From: Clostridia bacterium
GTDB taxonomy: Bacteria > Bacillota > DTU025
Reading direction: 5' to 3'
Assembly (NCBI GenBank): GCA_034926675.1
Contig: JAYFQW010000010.1
Coordinates: forward strand, 1-64,000
Length of the DNA: 64,000 bases
This document shows, piece after piece, positions 16,501 through 25,413 of the stretch (its first letter is position 1; each line of letters opens with the position of its first letter). A program made the position numbers and the translations under genes. Under the pieces are notes generated by a model that saw only the letters and a list, made by a program, of their open reading frames with translations, was not told the DNA's origin and made no database searches.

Positions 16501-18400
16501 ATGAACCACCTGCGGCCGCCATGGCCGCCCTCGATTGCACCATGGCCTCGGCCACTGAGGCAATCCCACGTGCATCGAGGCCAAGAGAAGCAAGAATCGA
16601 ATCCCGGGATCCGTGTTCCACGAATCTATCAGGCAGCCCCATCGTTGATACCTGAAGGCCGGCGATATCCTCTGCCGCCAGGGCCTCAAGTACGCCGGAG
16701 CCGTAACCACCCATCGCACATCCGTCCTCACATGTGATTATCGCCCGCGTGAGCCTGGCGAATCTCACAAGCATATCGGAATCGATTGGCTTTGCGAACC
16801 GAGCATTCACCACTGCACAGTTTACGCCGTGCATCGATAGAATCCTGCTTGCCTCGAGAGCTTGCCACACCATCGGGCCGAGAGCAAACACTGCACAATC
16901 GGCGCCTTCCCGAAGGACCTCTGCCCTGCCTATGCCCATCGCCGACAGAGGGTAATTCACTTCAAGCCCTCTGCCAGGAGAGCGCGGATACCTGATGGCG
17001 CAGGGACCCGGCAGTGCAAGCCCTGTGTGGAGCATGGCAGCAAGCTCCTGCTCATCCTTTGGGGCCATCACAACCATCCCCGGGATGCTTCGCAGGAAGG
17101 CCACATCGAACGCGCCCTGGTGCGTGTAGCCGTCCTCGCCGACTACGCCCGCGCGGTCCACTGCGAACAGGACCGGGAGCTTCTGCAGAGCGACGTCGTG
17201 GATTATCTGATCGTAGGCCCGTTGGAGAAACGTTGAGTATATCGCAACCACCGGACGCAGCCCGGATGCCGCCAGCCCCGCAGCGAACGTGACTGCGTGC
17301 TCCTCCGCTATTCCAACATCGTGAAAGCGTTTGGGGTACGTGCGGGCGAAATCTCGAAGGCCGGTCCCATCGGTCATGGCCGCAGTTATGCCGATGATCC
17401 GCTGGTCCCGATCTGCGGCGCGGACCATGGCTTCTCCGAAGTGAGATGTGAAGGACCGCACTGGCTCGATGCGCTGTTCACCTGTGGCCACGACGAACGG
17501 CCCGGTTCCATGAAACCTTGATGGATTGGCCTCTGCCGGAGCGTATCCCTTTCCTTTGACGGTAATGGCGTGGATCAGGACTGGACCCCGCGCCTGCTTT
17601 GCATCTTCGATCGCACGCCGTACTGCCTTCACATTGTGCCCGTCTATCGGTCCTATGTACATGAAGCCTAGCTCTTCGAAGAACATGCCACTCAAGACAA
17701 GCTGTTTGACGCTCTGTTTCACCGCATGCGCTGAGCGGCTGAGAATCGGGCCTATCAAAGGGATGCTGAGCAGGGCCTGCTCAAGCCCTGATTTAAGCCT
17801 GCGGATCTTCGGGTTAGCCCGCAGTGAACCCAGGTAACTGGCGAGACCGCCTACGCTTTTGGATATTGACATTTCGTTGTCGTTCAAGACGACAATCAGA
17901 TCGGTTCCGGCATGGCCGGCGTGATTCATCGCCTCTAAGGCCATCCCTCCGCCCAGGGCGCCGTCGCCGATCACTGCCAGCACAGTGTAGTTCTCGCCTG
18001 CCAGGTCCCGTGCGATGGCCATTCCGAGGGCGGCGGATATGGATGTGCTGGAATGGCCGGTCCCGAAGGGATCGTAGATGCTCTCGTCACGCCTTGGGAA
18101 GCCGCTGATCCCGCCCTCCTGCCTTATGGAAGAGAATGCTTCTCTCCTTCCGGTGAGAAGCTTGTGCACATATGATTGGTGCCCAACATCCCAGATGATC
18201 TTGTCGCGAGGGGCGTCGAGCGCCATATGTATCGCCAAAGTGAGTTCCACAACGCCAAGGCTCGGGGCGAGATGCCCCCCAGTATTCGACAGAGTGTCAA
18301 CCATGTGCGCCCGTAGCTCTGCGGCGAGCTGGCGGGTCTCGAAATCGGTGAGCCCTTTGAGATCCGCGGGCTCGTCTACGCGCTCAAGGATACCGCTCAT
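16484..18400 (-). CDS. dxs: 1-deoxy-D-xylulose-5-phosphate synthase
   Basis: 638 residues. Thiamine-diphosphate-dependent condensation of pyruvate and glyceraldehyde-3-phosphate is the first step of the MEP isoprenoid pathway. Visible motifs are WDVGHQSYVHKLLTGR, VIGDGALGGGMALEAMNHAG (ThDP binding), DNEMSISKSVGG, YIGPIDGHN, GIAEEHAVTFAAGLA and YSTFLQRAYDQIIHDVALQ. The start is at MSGILERVDEPADLKGL, the family N-terminus; the preceding 46 codons overlap the oapA 3' end. It lies downstream of ispA, the OLE RNA region and oapA in an isoprenoid operon. Confidence 0.97.
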   Translation of the reverse strand: MSGILERVDEPADLKGLTDFETRQLAAELRAHMVDTLSNTGGHLAPSLGVVELTLAIHMALDAPRDKIIWDVGHQSYVHKLLTGRREAFSSIRQEGGISGFPRRDESIYDPFGTGHSSTSISAALGMAIARDLAGENYTVLAVIGDGALGGGMALEAMNHAGHAGTDLIVVLNDNEMSISKSVGGLASYLGSLRANPKIRRLKSGLEQALLSIPLIGPILSRSAHAVKQSVKQLVLSGMFFEELGFMYIGPIDGHNVKAVRRAIEDAKQARGPVLIHAITVKGKGYAPAEANPSRFHGTGPFVVATGEQRIEPVRSFTSHFGEAMVRAADRDQRIIGITAAMTDGTGLRDFARTYPKRFHDVGIAEEHAVTFAAGLAASGLRPVVAIYSTFLQRAYDQIIHDVALQKLPVLFAVDRAGVVGEDGYTHQGAFDVAFLRSIPGMVVMAPKDEQELAAMLHTGLALPGPCAIRYPRSPGRGLEVNYPLSAMGIGRAEVLREGADCAVFALGPMVWQALEASRILSMHGVNCAVVNARFAKPIDSDMLVRFARLTRAIITCEDGCAMGGYGSGVLEALAAEDIAGLQVSTMGLPDRFVEHGSRDSILASLGLDARGIASVAEAMVQSRAAMAAAGGSYASPK

Positions 18401-18446
18401 CGGCAGCGCATCGCTCCTCGCTGTACTCGTGTTCCCGTGGTTTCTG

Positions 18447-19052
18447 CTAGTGCCCATTTTTCTGTCGGCGCTTGTTCTTGCTCTTGCCACGCCCATCGCG
18501 ACCAATGATGGAGTTGAACGTGGCCGCCACCCGACCAACCTGCAGGATTACCCCATCGGCCGATTCGATGGCAAACCGCTTCCCCGCAGCCTTTCCTGCA
18601 ACCGTGAGAGCGGAGATGATGGCCACCGCCAGCGTAGGCAGGACTCTGGCCGCAAGGATGCGCGTGTGCATATCCGCTCCCCCAGTAGCTGCCACTGAGA
18701 AGCGAAGGACGATGGTGGCCCCAACGGCGCCGCTCACCGTCCCACATATGTCGCCCACGAAATCGTTACAGAAGCTCGCCACCGCAGGTGCGTTTCGTAC
18801 AAGCGCTAGAGCCTCCGTGGCGCCGTGCACCCTGTTCGCTGCCATGGCGTTCATCGGGGCCTCACTTGCGGCAGTGGCGGCAGTCCCGACTATGTCGAAG
18901 AGAATCCCCGCGCCAATGATAGCGATCAGAACACCGACGGAAAACCAGAGGCTCATGAACTCGGCGACCGCCCCGGATCCGGAACTCATGGCCGCCGACA
19001 GGACGAACGTCCACAGCCCGACGGCTAGGATGCGTCCAAACCCTTGTGACAA
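18447..19052 (-). CDS. oapA: OLE-associated membrane protein OapA
   Basis: 201 residues with about four hydrophobic segments and a basic C-terminal tail (GKSKNKRRQKNGH). Motifs IIGAGILFDIVGTAATAASE and NAPAVASFCNDFVGDICG match the Firmicute proteins encoded between ispA and dxs, sometimes labelled CorB- or DUF21-like. OapA binds the large OLE RNA and carries it to the membrane in Bacillus halodurans. The gene directly follows the 0.7-kb gene-free stretch assigned here to OLE RNA, the same arrangement. Start TTG with GAGGTGA 7 nt upstream. Confidence 0.8.
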   Translation of the reverse strand: MSQGFGRILAVGLWTFVLSAAMSSGSGAVAEFMSLWFSVGVLIAIIGAGILFDIVGTAATAASEAPMNAMAANRVHGATEALALVRNAPAVASFCNDFVGDICGTVSGAVGATIVLRFSVAATGGADMHTRILAARVLPTLAVAIISALTVAGKAAGKRFAIESADGVILQVGRVAATFNSIIGRDGRGKSKNKRRQKNGH

Positions 19053-19074
19053 GTGATCGTCACCTCATTGAAGG

Positions 19075-19700
19075 AACGGAAAAGATGATAGCTGATAGGT
19101 GGCAACACCCTGAGTAAATATTGTGACTTGAGGTCCAGTAGGTTTTCCCGTCTGTACACCCTGCCGTCGCCGGCGGGCGGTTTCCCTTTACGACAGGCGC
19201 TCCTCGTCGCCGAGAGAGCCACTGGATCGCCACTTAGTGCACACTGTAATCCTCAGGGTGTCCTTGATCTGAGACAGCCTAGGGGTTTTCCCCAGCGGTC
19301 CGAGCAATTCCTTAGCCTCTTTTGCAGGCGGGCTTTCAGGCAGCAAACGGTCCGTCTCCCTGGCCGGGGATACAGGGACCTGATACCCACCATCCTGCAC
19401 GTCCACTCAAGGCAGGCTACGCTGCACCCAACACAAATCGGCCCCAACAGCCAGTACCGAATGCAGGTTACCCCCAAGCCGTAGTATACCCACGAACTTG
19501 GGCCTCCACGGAAGCAGGGTCCACGCCCGCATGCCATTGCGGATCGCCCTACATCCTTAACCCCCAGCACCAGCCCCCAACTGGGCGTCGAAAGCCAGCA
19601 CAAGGGACTTCATCGATGTGCCCATCGGCGGTGTTTTAGCCCCGCCCTCAGGAACGCCTACTCCGACTAGGATACTGCGCCACCTATCAAGTTCACAAAA
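19075..19700 (-). ncRNA. ole: OLE RNA (ornate, large, extremophilic RNA), approximate limits
   Basis: The 723 bp between the DUF212 gene and oapA contain no credible protein gene. The gap has the size (OLE RNAs are ~600 nt), the position (ispA side upstream, oapA and dxs downstream) and the orientation of OLE RNA genes. The minus strand is rich in short self-complementary GC blocks. I assign it by synteny, not by checking the consensus base by base, so the ends are approximate. OLE RNA with OapA has been linked to stress tolerance and membrane localisation. Confidence 0.72.
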
Positions 19701-19775
19701 GATCATACCACAGAAGCTGGCATTATTCAATTACCGAGCGGCCTGGCGCCTGCCTGTTATCCTGTGGCCCGTGTA

Positions 19776-20234
19776 TCAGCGCCCAAGCAGATACCAGGCG
19801 GTCACGGCGCCCAGAATCGCGCCTGCAACTACCTCAAGAGGCGTGTGCCCTAGGAGCTCACGCAGCTTGCCGAAGGGTACATGCCCCTCGTCAAACATGG
19901 CGTCAACCAGCTGGTTTAGGACCCTAGCCTGCTTGCCTGCTGCTCGTCGCACACCCGCCGCATCGTACATCACCACCATGGCGAATACGAGCGCCATTGC
20001 GAACCCGGGCGAGTTCCAGCCTTCAGTTATGCCGATGCTTATGGCGAGGCCAGTCACAAAGGCCGAGTGGGAGCTTGGCATTCCGCCAGGCCCCACCAAC
20101 TTCGACCAGTCCAGCCTGTGGCCCCGCCGGATGCTGGTGAGCACCTTCAGGGCTTGTGCAATTGCCCACGCGGCCAAAGCTGCCCATAGATGGCGGTTGG
20201 CAAGTACTCCTGTGGTTACCGAAAACACTCTCAC
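19776..20234 (-). CDS. Divergent PAP2-family membrane protein (DUF212, YuiD-like)
   Basis: 152 residues. Motifs AWAIAQALKV, GGMPSSHSAFVTGLA, MYDAAGVRRAAGKQA and LGHTPLEVVAGAILG define the DUF212 group, related to acid phosphatase/PAP2 membrane enzymes. The PSSH motif resembles part of the PAP2 active site, but function is unproven; a lipid or prenyl-phosphate role would suit the isoprenoid neighbours. GTG at 20234 begins 1 nt after the ispA stop; the longer frame reaches 35 codons into ispA and is unlikely. Confidence 0.85.
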   Translation of the reverse strand: MRVFSVTTGVLANRHLWAALAAWAIAQALKVLTSIRRGHRLDWSKLVGPGGMPSSHSAFVTGLAISIGITEGWNSPGFAMALVFAMVVMYDAAGVRRAAGKQARVLNQLVDAMFDEGHVPFGKLRELLGHTPLEVVAGAILGAVTAWYLLGR

Positions 20235-20235
20235 A

Positions 20236-21195
20236 TCACCGTCTGTTGCATAATACGAGGTCAACCAGGTACAACATGCGATCCCCCGGCTCTCCGAAAC
20301 CCGTGGCCGCATCGCGAGCTGAACCTGCAAGGCAGCCAAGCCGTGCAGCGGCCGCGTCCTTGCCCCACACCGAAACCGACGTTAGCCGGCCGGCCTCTTC
20401 ATCCTGGGATTCGGCATCCTCGAGATCATCGCGGATCTGAAACGCAAGGCCAAAATCCCGTCCGAAGCGCGCAAGCGCAGATGTGCGCTTCAGGTCAGCA
20501 TCTCCCGGAGCGAGACCGCCTATGATGCCGCCCATGACTACAGCGCACTGAATCAGCTTGCCCGTCTTCAGGGTCTCCATCTTGGTCATCGTCTTCTCAG
20601 CGTCCGCTCCGCAAGAGGGAGGAGGCAGGATATCCAATGCCTGTCCGCCCGCCATGCCCAAGGCGCCTGCCGCCACGGAGAGTTCCCGGACACATGCACA
20701 CGCACGGTCAGCCCCCACAAGATCGACGAAGCAGGGGTCGCTGAGAACCTGAAACGCCAGCGTGAGCAGAGCATCTCCTGCCAGGAGGCCAAGCGCCTCT
20801 CCGAATGCCCTGTGGCAGGATGGCGCGCCGCGCCTGAAGTCATCGTCATCCATGCACGGCATGTCATCATGAACAAGGGAGTAGCAGTGAACAAGCTCCA
20901 CTGCTGCCGCAGGCCAGGCAGCAGCGTTCGCTCCTAGGCGGCTCAGGGAGTCTGGGTTCACGCTGATTCTGCGCTCCGCCCCAGTCGCAAGCGGGGCTAC
21001 GCCGCGGACAGCCTCGCTCGCAGCATACACAAGCGCGGGGCGGAGCCGCTTTCCCCCTGGGAACACGGAATACCTCATCGCCGAGTGGAGCCCTGACGAT
21101 AGCGGCCCCTGTGAGGGAATCACTGGAGGCAGGGCCCGGTCGAGCGCAGAGTTGACTTCCGCTGTCACCTGGGACAACCAACTATCGCCCTTCAC
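20236..21195 (-). CDS. ispA: Polyprenyl synthetase (farnesyl/geranylgeranyl diphosphate synthase)
   Basis: 319 residues. The first aspartate-rich motif is VHDDMPCMDDDDFRRG and the second is FQIRDDLED; GGKRLRPAL and LKTGKLIQCAV are also typical. It condenses isopentenyl diphosphate with allylic diphosphates to make C15-C20 prenyl chains. It has ATGA overlap with xseB and sits in the order nusB-xseA-xseB-ispA seen in Firmicutes. Product chain length cannot be decided by eye. Confidence 0.93.
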   Translation of the reverse strand: MKGDSWLSQVTAEVNSALDRALPPVIPSQGPLSSGLHSAMRYSVFPGGKRLRPALVYAASEAVRGVAPLATGAERRISVNPDSLSRLGANAAAWPAAAVELVHCYSLVHDDMPCMDDDDFRRGAPSCHRAFGEALGLLAGDALLTLAFQVLSDPCFVDLVGADRACACVRELSVAAGALGMAGGQALDILPPPSCGADAEKTMTKMETLKTGKLIQCAVVMGGIIGGLAPGDADLKRTSALARFGRDFGLAFQIRDDLEDAESQDEEAGRLTSVSVWGKDAAAARLGCLAGSARDAATGFGEPGDRMLYLVDLVLCNRR

Positions 21196-21452
21196 TCGCC
21201 GTCCTCCTCAGAGAGCATGTCGAGGTCATGCGCCGCTGTGATCTCGGTCGTTCCATCTTCCGATTCCAGGAGCACCTGCAGCTTTCCTGACGCCTCATCT
21301 AGGACTGCATTGCACTCCCTCGCGAGTTCCGCCCCTTCTGAAAACAGCTTCAGGGCGTCATCAAGAGGAAGATCGCCTCGATCAAGATCTGCAACTATCT
21401 TTTCCAGCCGCGTCAAGGCATCTTCAAACCTTGCCTTCTTCTTCGCACCCAT
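21192..21452 (-). CDS. xseB: Exodeoxyribonuclease VII small subunit
   Basis: 86 residues. The helical hairpin FEDALTRLEKIVADLDRGDL, PLDDALKLFSEGAELARECN is the XseB signature. It joins XseA to form exonuclease VII, which degrades single-stranded DNA. It lies between xseA (30 bp upstream) and ispA (4-nt overlap). Confidence 0.95.
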   Translation of the reverse strand: MGAKKKARFEDALTRLEKIVADLDRGDLPLDDALKLFSEGAELARECNAVLDEASGKLQVLLESEDGTTEITAAHDLDMLSEEDGE

Positions 21453-21482
21453 GATGACTGCTCCTCACTTACTCCACTGTGC

Positions 21483-22652
21483 CTACTCTGCTTCCGCCAG
21501 CTGACCATCATGGACTTCGCGCACAACGCATCCCAGGCCTCCGCGGCCCAACTGAACCAGGACTCCGTCTCCAACTCCCACCGCTCTCACATCCCGGAGG
21601 ATGGTCCCATCAGTCAGTCGGCACACGGAATACCCGCGATTCAGCACGGCCATGGGGTCCATGGCATCGAGCCTTCCAGAGAGGGCATTGAGCCTTTCCC
21701 GGCTTGAACTCAGCCTAGACTGAATCTTGTGCACAAGCCATCGACCGAGATCATCCACATGCTGGCGCCTCTGATCCACCATGCTTCGGATTTCCCGCCT
21801 CAGCCTGCTGCTCGCCAGCTCTACACGTTTCGCGTAGGCGATTGCGTCTGGAGCGACCATCTCTGCGGCTGCGGACGGGGTTGGCGCCCGAAGGTCAGCC
21901 GCGAAATCCGCGATGGTGAAGTCGGTCTCGTGGCCAACTGCTGACACAACCGGGATCCGCGATGCGCGAATGGCTCTGGCGACACGCTCATCGTTGAAAG
22001 CCCACAGATCCTCTACAGATCCCCCACCGCGCCCGACTATGAGCACGTCAGGTCTGTCCGCCGCGTTCACCTTGTTCGCAAGGCGAATCGCCGCCTCTAT
22101 GTTCTCAGGCGCCTGCTCACCCTGGACAAGAGAGGGGATCACCAGGATGTCCATCCCTGGCCATCTCCTGCGAGACACCTTGATGATATCCCTCAGGGCC
22201 GCTCCTGTGAGCGATGTGACCACACCTATGCACCGGGGGAATGTGGGAATCGCACGCTTTGACGCCTCGTCGAACAGGCCTTCAGCCGCGAGCCTCTCCT
22301 TGATCTGAAGGTACTGCAGGTAAAGCCCGCCTAGGCCAAAGGGTTCCATCACGTCGACGTAGAGCTGGTACTCCCCTGCCTGCTCATAGAGGCCGATGTG
22401 ACCGTGGGCCATCACTTCCATCCCATTGCCGGGACGGAAGCGGAGGCGTGCGTTTGCAGCGCGGAACATCACCGTTCGCAGGCGGGATCCAGCATCTTTC
22501 ATGGTGAAGTACATGTGCCCTGACGTATGATGCGTGAAGTTGGATATCTCGCCCTCAACCCACACATCATCGAGAACAGGGTCGCTTCCGATGGCATTGG
22601 CCACACGCCTTGTGACTTCGGATACAGTCATGGCAGCGTCATTGGCATGCAT
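21483..22652 (-). CDS. xseA: Exodeoxyribonuclease VII large subunit
   Basis: 389 residues. The N-terminal OB fold (VWVEGEISNFTHHTSGHMYF) is followed by the catalytic domain (RCIGVVTSLTGAALRDI; DVLIVGRGGGSVEDLWAFND; RIPVVSAVGHETDFTIADFA) and a coiled coil (LASSRLRREIRSMVDQRRQH). Slightly shorter than many homologues (~400-450) but complete. AGGAGGTG lies 10 nt before the ATG. It overlaps the TsaD-like gene by 14 nt. Confidence 0.96.
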   Translation of the reverse strand: MHANDAAMTVSEVTRRVANAIGSDPVLDDVWVEGEISNFTHHTSGHMYFTMKDAGSRLRTVMFRAANARLRFRPGNGMEVMAHGHIGLYEQAGEYQLYVDVMEPFGLGGLYLQYLQIKERLAAEGLFDEASKRAIPTFPRCIGVVTSLTGAALRDIIKVSRRRWPGMDILVIPSLVQGEQAPENIEAAIRLANKVNAADRPDVLIVGRGGGSVEDLWAFNDERVARAIRASRIPVVSAVGHETDFTIADFAADLRAPTPSAAAEMVAPDAIAYAKRVELASSRLRREIRSMVDQRRQHVDDLGRWLVHKIQSRLSSSRERLNALSGRLDAMDPMAVLNRGYSVCRLTDGTILRDVRAVGVGDGVLVQLGRGGLGCVVREVHDGQLAEAE

Positions 22653-23598
22653 AAAAGTGACGCACCTCCTGCCCGAGCAGGGCCGCCCCCACCGCGTTAT
22701 CGCCTGAGTATGCAGGTTCCGCGAACCGCACCTGCGCCCCTGGGACGAGCGAGCCGATGCTCGTCGTCATAATCTCTCTCACGATCGAATTGGAGGCCAC
22801 TCCTCCCGCGGCGAGCACGCAGTTGGCCCCTGTATGCATAAGCCCGGCCGCGCACAGTGAGGACATCGACCGGCCGATGCAGTCGAACACGGCCAAGGCA
22901 ATATCTTCAGTTCGCGCGCCAGCCTGAACAGAGCGGAGCGCCGCGGAACACGGGCCGGAGAAGCTCACTGAGAGCCCGCGAACAGCAACAGGCAGCCTGA
23001 GCGCACCGCCGGGGCAACCGCGAGCCATCGCTTCCAGGCCAGGCCCTGCCGGGAACGGAATCCCCAAGGCCACACCTACCCTGTCAACGAATTGCCCGGC
23101 GTTGAGATCCTCGGTTCCACCGATGAGATCGGACTCAAACACTCCGTGAACCGAAAGGAGCTCAGTGGTTCCGCCGGAAAGGTGAAGAGCAAGAAAGCCG
23201 CCGTTCTGGTCCATTCCGGCGGACCATGATGCGGCGGCAATGTGCCCTTCCTGGTGGGATACCTCAACGCATCGCGCAGACAACGCCGAGGCGATCGAGC
23301 GGCCATACCCCGCCGATGCCATGAATACGGGCATGTATGAGCCCTCTGCCCTGCGAGGCCAGGCGCTCGCCGCTACATTGGATACCTCGAACCCGCCTTC
23401 GCGTGCTGCGCCGAATGCCTCCCCGATCAGGGCCGGAAGGTTCCTCACATGCTGGAAAAGCGCATCTGACTGCCGAAGCCCGCAAGCCCCATCGGGCACC
23501 CTGAGCGGAATCCTACCATCGAAAACCAGATCATCGCCTGACACAAGCGCGACCGAAGTCGTGTAGCAACTCGTGTCAAGCCCGAGGCTCGCCTGCAT
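22639..23598 (-). CDS. TsaD/Kae1-like ASKHA ATPase paralog
   Basis: 319 residues of the Gcp/TsaD fold. SLGLDTSCYTTSVALVSG resembles the TsaD N-terminus, VSHQEGHIAAA has the metal-binding HxxxH pair, and VLAAGGVASNSIVRE plus YSGDNAVGAALLG supply later motifs. The conserved GPGL segment of true TsaD is replaced by AWPRRAEGSYMPVFMA, so this is probably the Firmicute paralog found beside nusB/xseA rather than the tRNA t6A enzyme. Function unknown. The ATG with GGAGG at 23598 is preferred; it overlaps nusB by 23 nt. Confidence 0.75.
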   Translation of the reverse strand: MQASLGLDTSCYTTSVALVSGDDLVFDGRIPLRVPDGACGLRQSDALFQHVRNLPALIGEAFGAAREGGFEVSNVAASAWPRRAEGSYMPVFMASAGYGRSIASALSARCVEVSHQEGHIAAASWSAGMDQNGGFLALHLSGGTTELLSVHGVFESDLIGGTEDLNAGQFVDRVGVALGIPFPAGPGLEAMARGCPGGALRLPVAVRGLSVSFSGPCSAALRSVQAGARTEDIALAVFDCIGRSMSSLCAAGLMHTGANCVLAAGGVASNSIVREIMTTSIGSLVPGAQVRFAEPAYSGDNAVGAALLGQEVRHFYACQ

Positions 23599-24061
23599 CG
23601 CCGCCTCCATCACCGCTCCGCGCGTCGCTTTCGCCACCCGAACCACCCTTGATCATCTCAGCGAGGCTTCCGAGGATGCCATTCACGAACCTCGATGACT
23701 CGGCGCTGCCATAGAGCCTGGCGATCTCCACCGCCTCATCGATGGAGGCAGCCACAGGCGCGTCATGGAGATACAACATCTCGAAGACGGCGATACGCAT
23801 CACATTCCGATCGGTCGGCGACATCCGGTCCACGGCCCAATCTCGGGCGAGTCGCGCAATGACATCATCGATCTCTTTGAGCTTCGACACCACTCCGAAC
23901 ACAAGCGTCTTGGCAAATAGCTGGGCACGCTCAGGCAGGTCAAGATCTGGCGAGCCCGCCACCGCGAACTCGCAAGCCTGTTCAGGTGAGGATCCGGATA
24001 TGTCCATCTGATAAAGAGCCCTCATAGCGGCCTCGCGGGCCCTGCGCCTATCAGTGCGCAT
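23576..24061 (-). CDS. nusB: Transcription antitermination factor NusB
   Basis: 161 residues. MRTDRRRAREAAMRALYQMD begins the fold; DWAVDRMSPTDRNVMRIAVF and SIDEAVEIARLYGSAESSRF, VNGILG complete it. NusB binds boxA of rRNA leaders with S10. A Gly/Asp/Glu-rich tail of ~25 residues is extra. The start has AGGAGTGG 7 nt before the ATG. First gene of the nusB-xse-isp run. Confidence 0.95.
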   Translation of the reverse strand: MRTDRRRAREAAMRALYQMDISGSSPEQACEFAVAGSPDLDLPERAQLFAKTLVFGVVSKLKEIDDVIARLARDWAVDRMSPTDRNVMRIAVFEMLYLHDAPVAASIDEAVEIARLYGSAESSRFVNGILGSLAEMIKGGSGGESDARSGDGGGDAGEPRA

Positions 24062-24077
24062 GCCAATACCACTCCTG

Positions 24078-24317
24078 TCAGTCGCGCGGCCTGCCAAACC
24101 GCCGAGCCAAATCATCTTTCACATCGTCGTTGACATCTATGTACCTGCCTATCATGAAGCCGAGAGCTACGAAAAACAGAAAGGCCAAGGCCCTCCAGAA
24201 ACCAGCCACGATCACCAGCAGGCCGAAAACCGCTCCAGCCGCCGCGCCGATAATCGAACCGGCGCGATCCTCAGGAATGTTCCAGTGGTTGCTCCCGAAC
24301 CCAGGCATACGGGTCAC
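24078..24317 (-). CDS. DUF2273 small membrane protein
   Basis: 79 residues with two predicted membrane helices (~20-40 and ~42-60; IIGAAAGAVFGLLVIVAGFW, ALAFLFFVALGFMIGRYID). DUF2273 proteins accompany Asp23/AmaP in Firmicutes and are thought to help anchor that envelope-stress complex. It lies 17 bp after amaP. Confidence 0.88.
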   Translation of the reverse strand: MTRMPGFGSNHWNIPEDRAGSIIGAAAGAVFGLLVIVAGFWRALAFLFFVALGFMIGRYIDVNDDVKDDLARRFGRPRD

Positions 24318-24334
24318 CTCTCCGCGAGCCGCCC

Positions 24335-24874
24335 CTACACTCGGGGCCTGTTGTGATCGGATGCCACTCCCCGCACTACTGTGTGGACCGATCTCACAGG
24401 CACTCCGACGGCGGCGTTAATGGCGTCGGCAAGCTGCTTCTCCAGTTGCTCGCATACCTCGGTAATGCTGACGTCAGGATATACTTGCACCCTGGAGAAT
24501 ACCCTGATTCCTTCGTTATCGCCATCTGCAGTTGCTTCAACATCGCGTATGCCTCTGACCTGCCGAGCCGTTCTGCGTGCAATGGTCTCAATGGCCGCCA
24601 TGGATACGCGGACCTCACCGAGGTCGGTGCTCACCACGATGTCGCGCTCACCCCTGTCGGACTTCAGCGCCAGCATCACCACGTAGAGCATCACTAAAAC
24701 GACGAGAATCGACGCAAGGACCGTGATGACCCGGTTGGAAGTGAGCGCATCATAGAAGGCGATGGCGAAATCATTGGGAAACGATCCGCCGGATCCAGAG
24801 GCAAGAATCACTACTGAGAGAAACGCCATTACCGCAACGGAGATGACAAGGACTACTCTGTCAATCGTTTTCAA
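24335..24874 (-). CDS. amaP: Alkaline shock response membrane anchor protein AmaP
   Basis: 179 residues. Two N-terminal membrane helices (~7-27 and ~50-72) precede a cytoplasmic domain (VVSTDLGEVRVSMAAIETIA, RRTARQVRGI, VSITEVCEQLEKQLADAI) that resembles Asp23. AmaP recruits Asp23 to the membrane in staphylococci. TTG at 24874 with GAGGTGG 6-7 nt before it is chosen; the longer frame begins 16 codons upstream. Middle gene of the asp23-amaP-DUF2273 trio. Confidence 0.85.
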   Translation of the reverse strand: MKTIDRVVLVISVAVMAFLSVVILASGSGGSFPNDFAIAFYDALTSNRVITVLASILVVLVMLYVVMLALKSDRGERDIVVSTDLGEVRVSMAAIETIARRTARQVRGIRDVEATADGDNEGIRVFSRVQVYPDVSITEVCEQLEKQLADAINAAVGVPVRSVHTVVRGVASDHNRPRV

Positions 24875-24927
24875 GCTTCGCCACCTCACCCAATACCCAT
24901 CTCTGCCTGTGCGGCCACCCATGGCGC

Positions 24928-25311
24928 CTATCGCACACGCACCTCTCCGGGCGCATCCTTATCTTCAAAGAAAACGCTTGTTACGTGGACATTCACTTCA
25001 ACCACGTCGAGACCAGTCATAACCTCTATCGCCTGCTTAACGTTCTTCTGCACCTGGGCGCAGATTTCCGGTATCACTGCTCCATACTTGACCACAACAG
25101 ACAGATCGACTGCGGCTTCCCGCTCGCCCACCTCAACCTTGACGCCGCGGGAAAGGTTCTTCTTGCCCCACAGCTCACTTATTCCGTCGGCGAGCCCGCC
25201 GCCCATCCCGGCGATGCCTTCCACTTCAGTCGCCGCTAGGCCCGCGACGACTGCGACAACCTCATTGGTGATCTTAACCGAGCCCAGGCTTGGCCTGTCT
25301 TCCAATCCCAT
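24928..25311 (-). CDS. Asp23/Gls24 family envelope stress protein
   Basis: 127 residues. Motifs GSVKITNEVVAVVAGLAATE, VEGIAGMGGG, VDLSVVVKYGAVIPEICAQV and VNVHV are diagnostic of the Asp23 family (YloU/YqhY type). Cytoplasmic, probably held at the membrane by AmaP. First gene of its operon, with a TATAAT element 64-69 bp upstream. Confidence 0.92.
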   Translation of the reverse strand: MGLEDRPSLGSVKITNEVVAVVAGLAATEVEGIAGMGGGLADGISELWGKKNLSRGVKVEVGEREAAVDLSVVVKYGAVIPEICAQVQKNVKQAIEVMTGLDVVEVNVHVTSVFFEDKDAPGEVRVR

Positions 25312-25374
25312 TCCACACACCCCCTGGCAGCCGCCAGACGATCATTGGCAGTCAGTGGCGGGCCGCGTAAGTGT

Positions 25375-25380
25375 ATTATA
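25375..25380 (-). promoter_or_regulatory. -10 element upstream of asp23
   Basis: A perfect TATAAT on the minus strand lies about 64 bp before the Asp23 start, in the gap that separates it from spoIIIAH. The matching -35 is poor, so the promoter call rests on the -10 and its position. Confidence 0.5.
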
Positions 25381-25413
25381 GCAGATGAATTCACCGTATG
25401 ACGCGATTATCCT

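Noticed and set aside
19253-19603. 116-codon minus frame in the oapA/DUF212 gap
   Set aside because: Cys/Trp/Gly-rich and without a ribosome-binding site; better explained as part of the structured OLE RNA.
19053-19775. tmRNA, 6S RNA, RNase P RNA or SRP RNA in this gap
   Set aside because: I found none of their conserved blocks; synteny and length favour OLE RNA.
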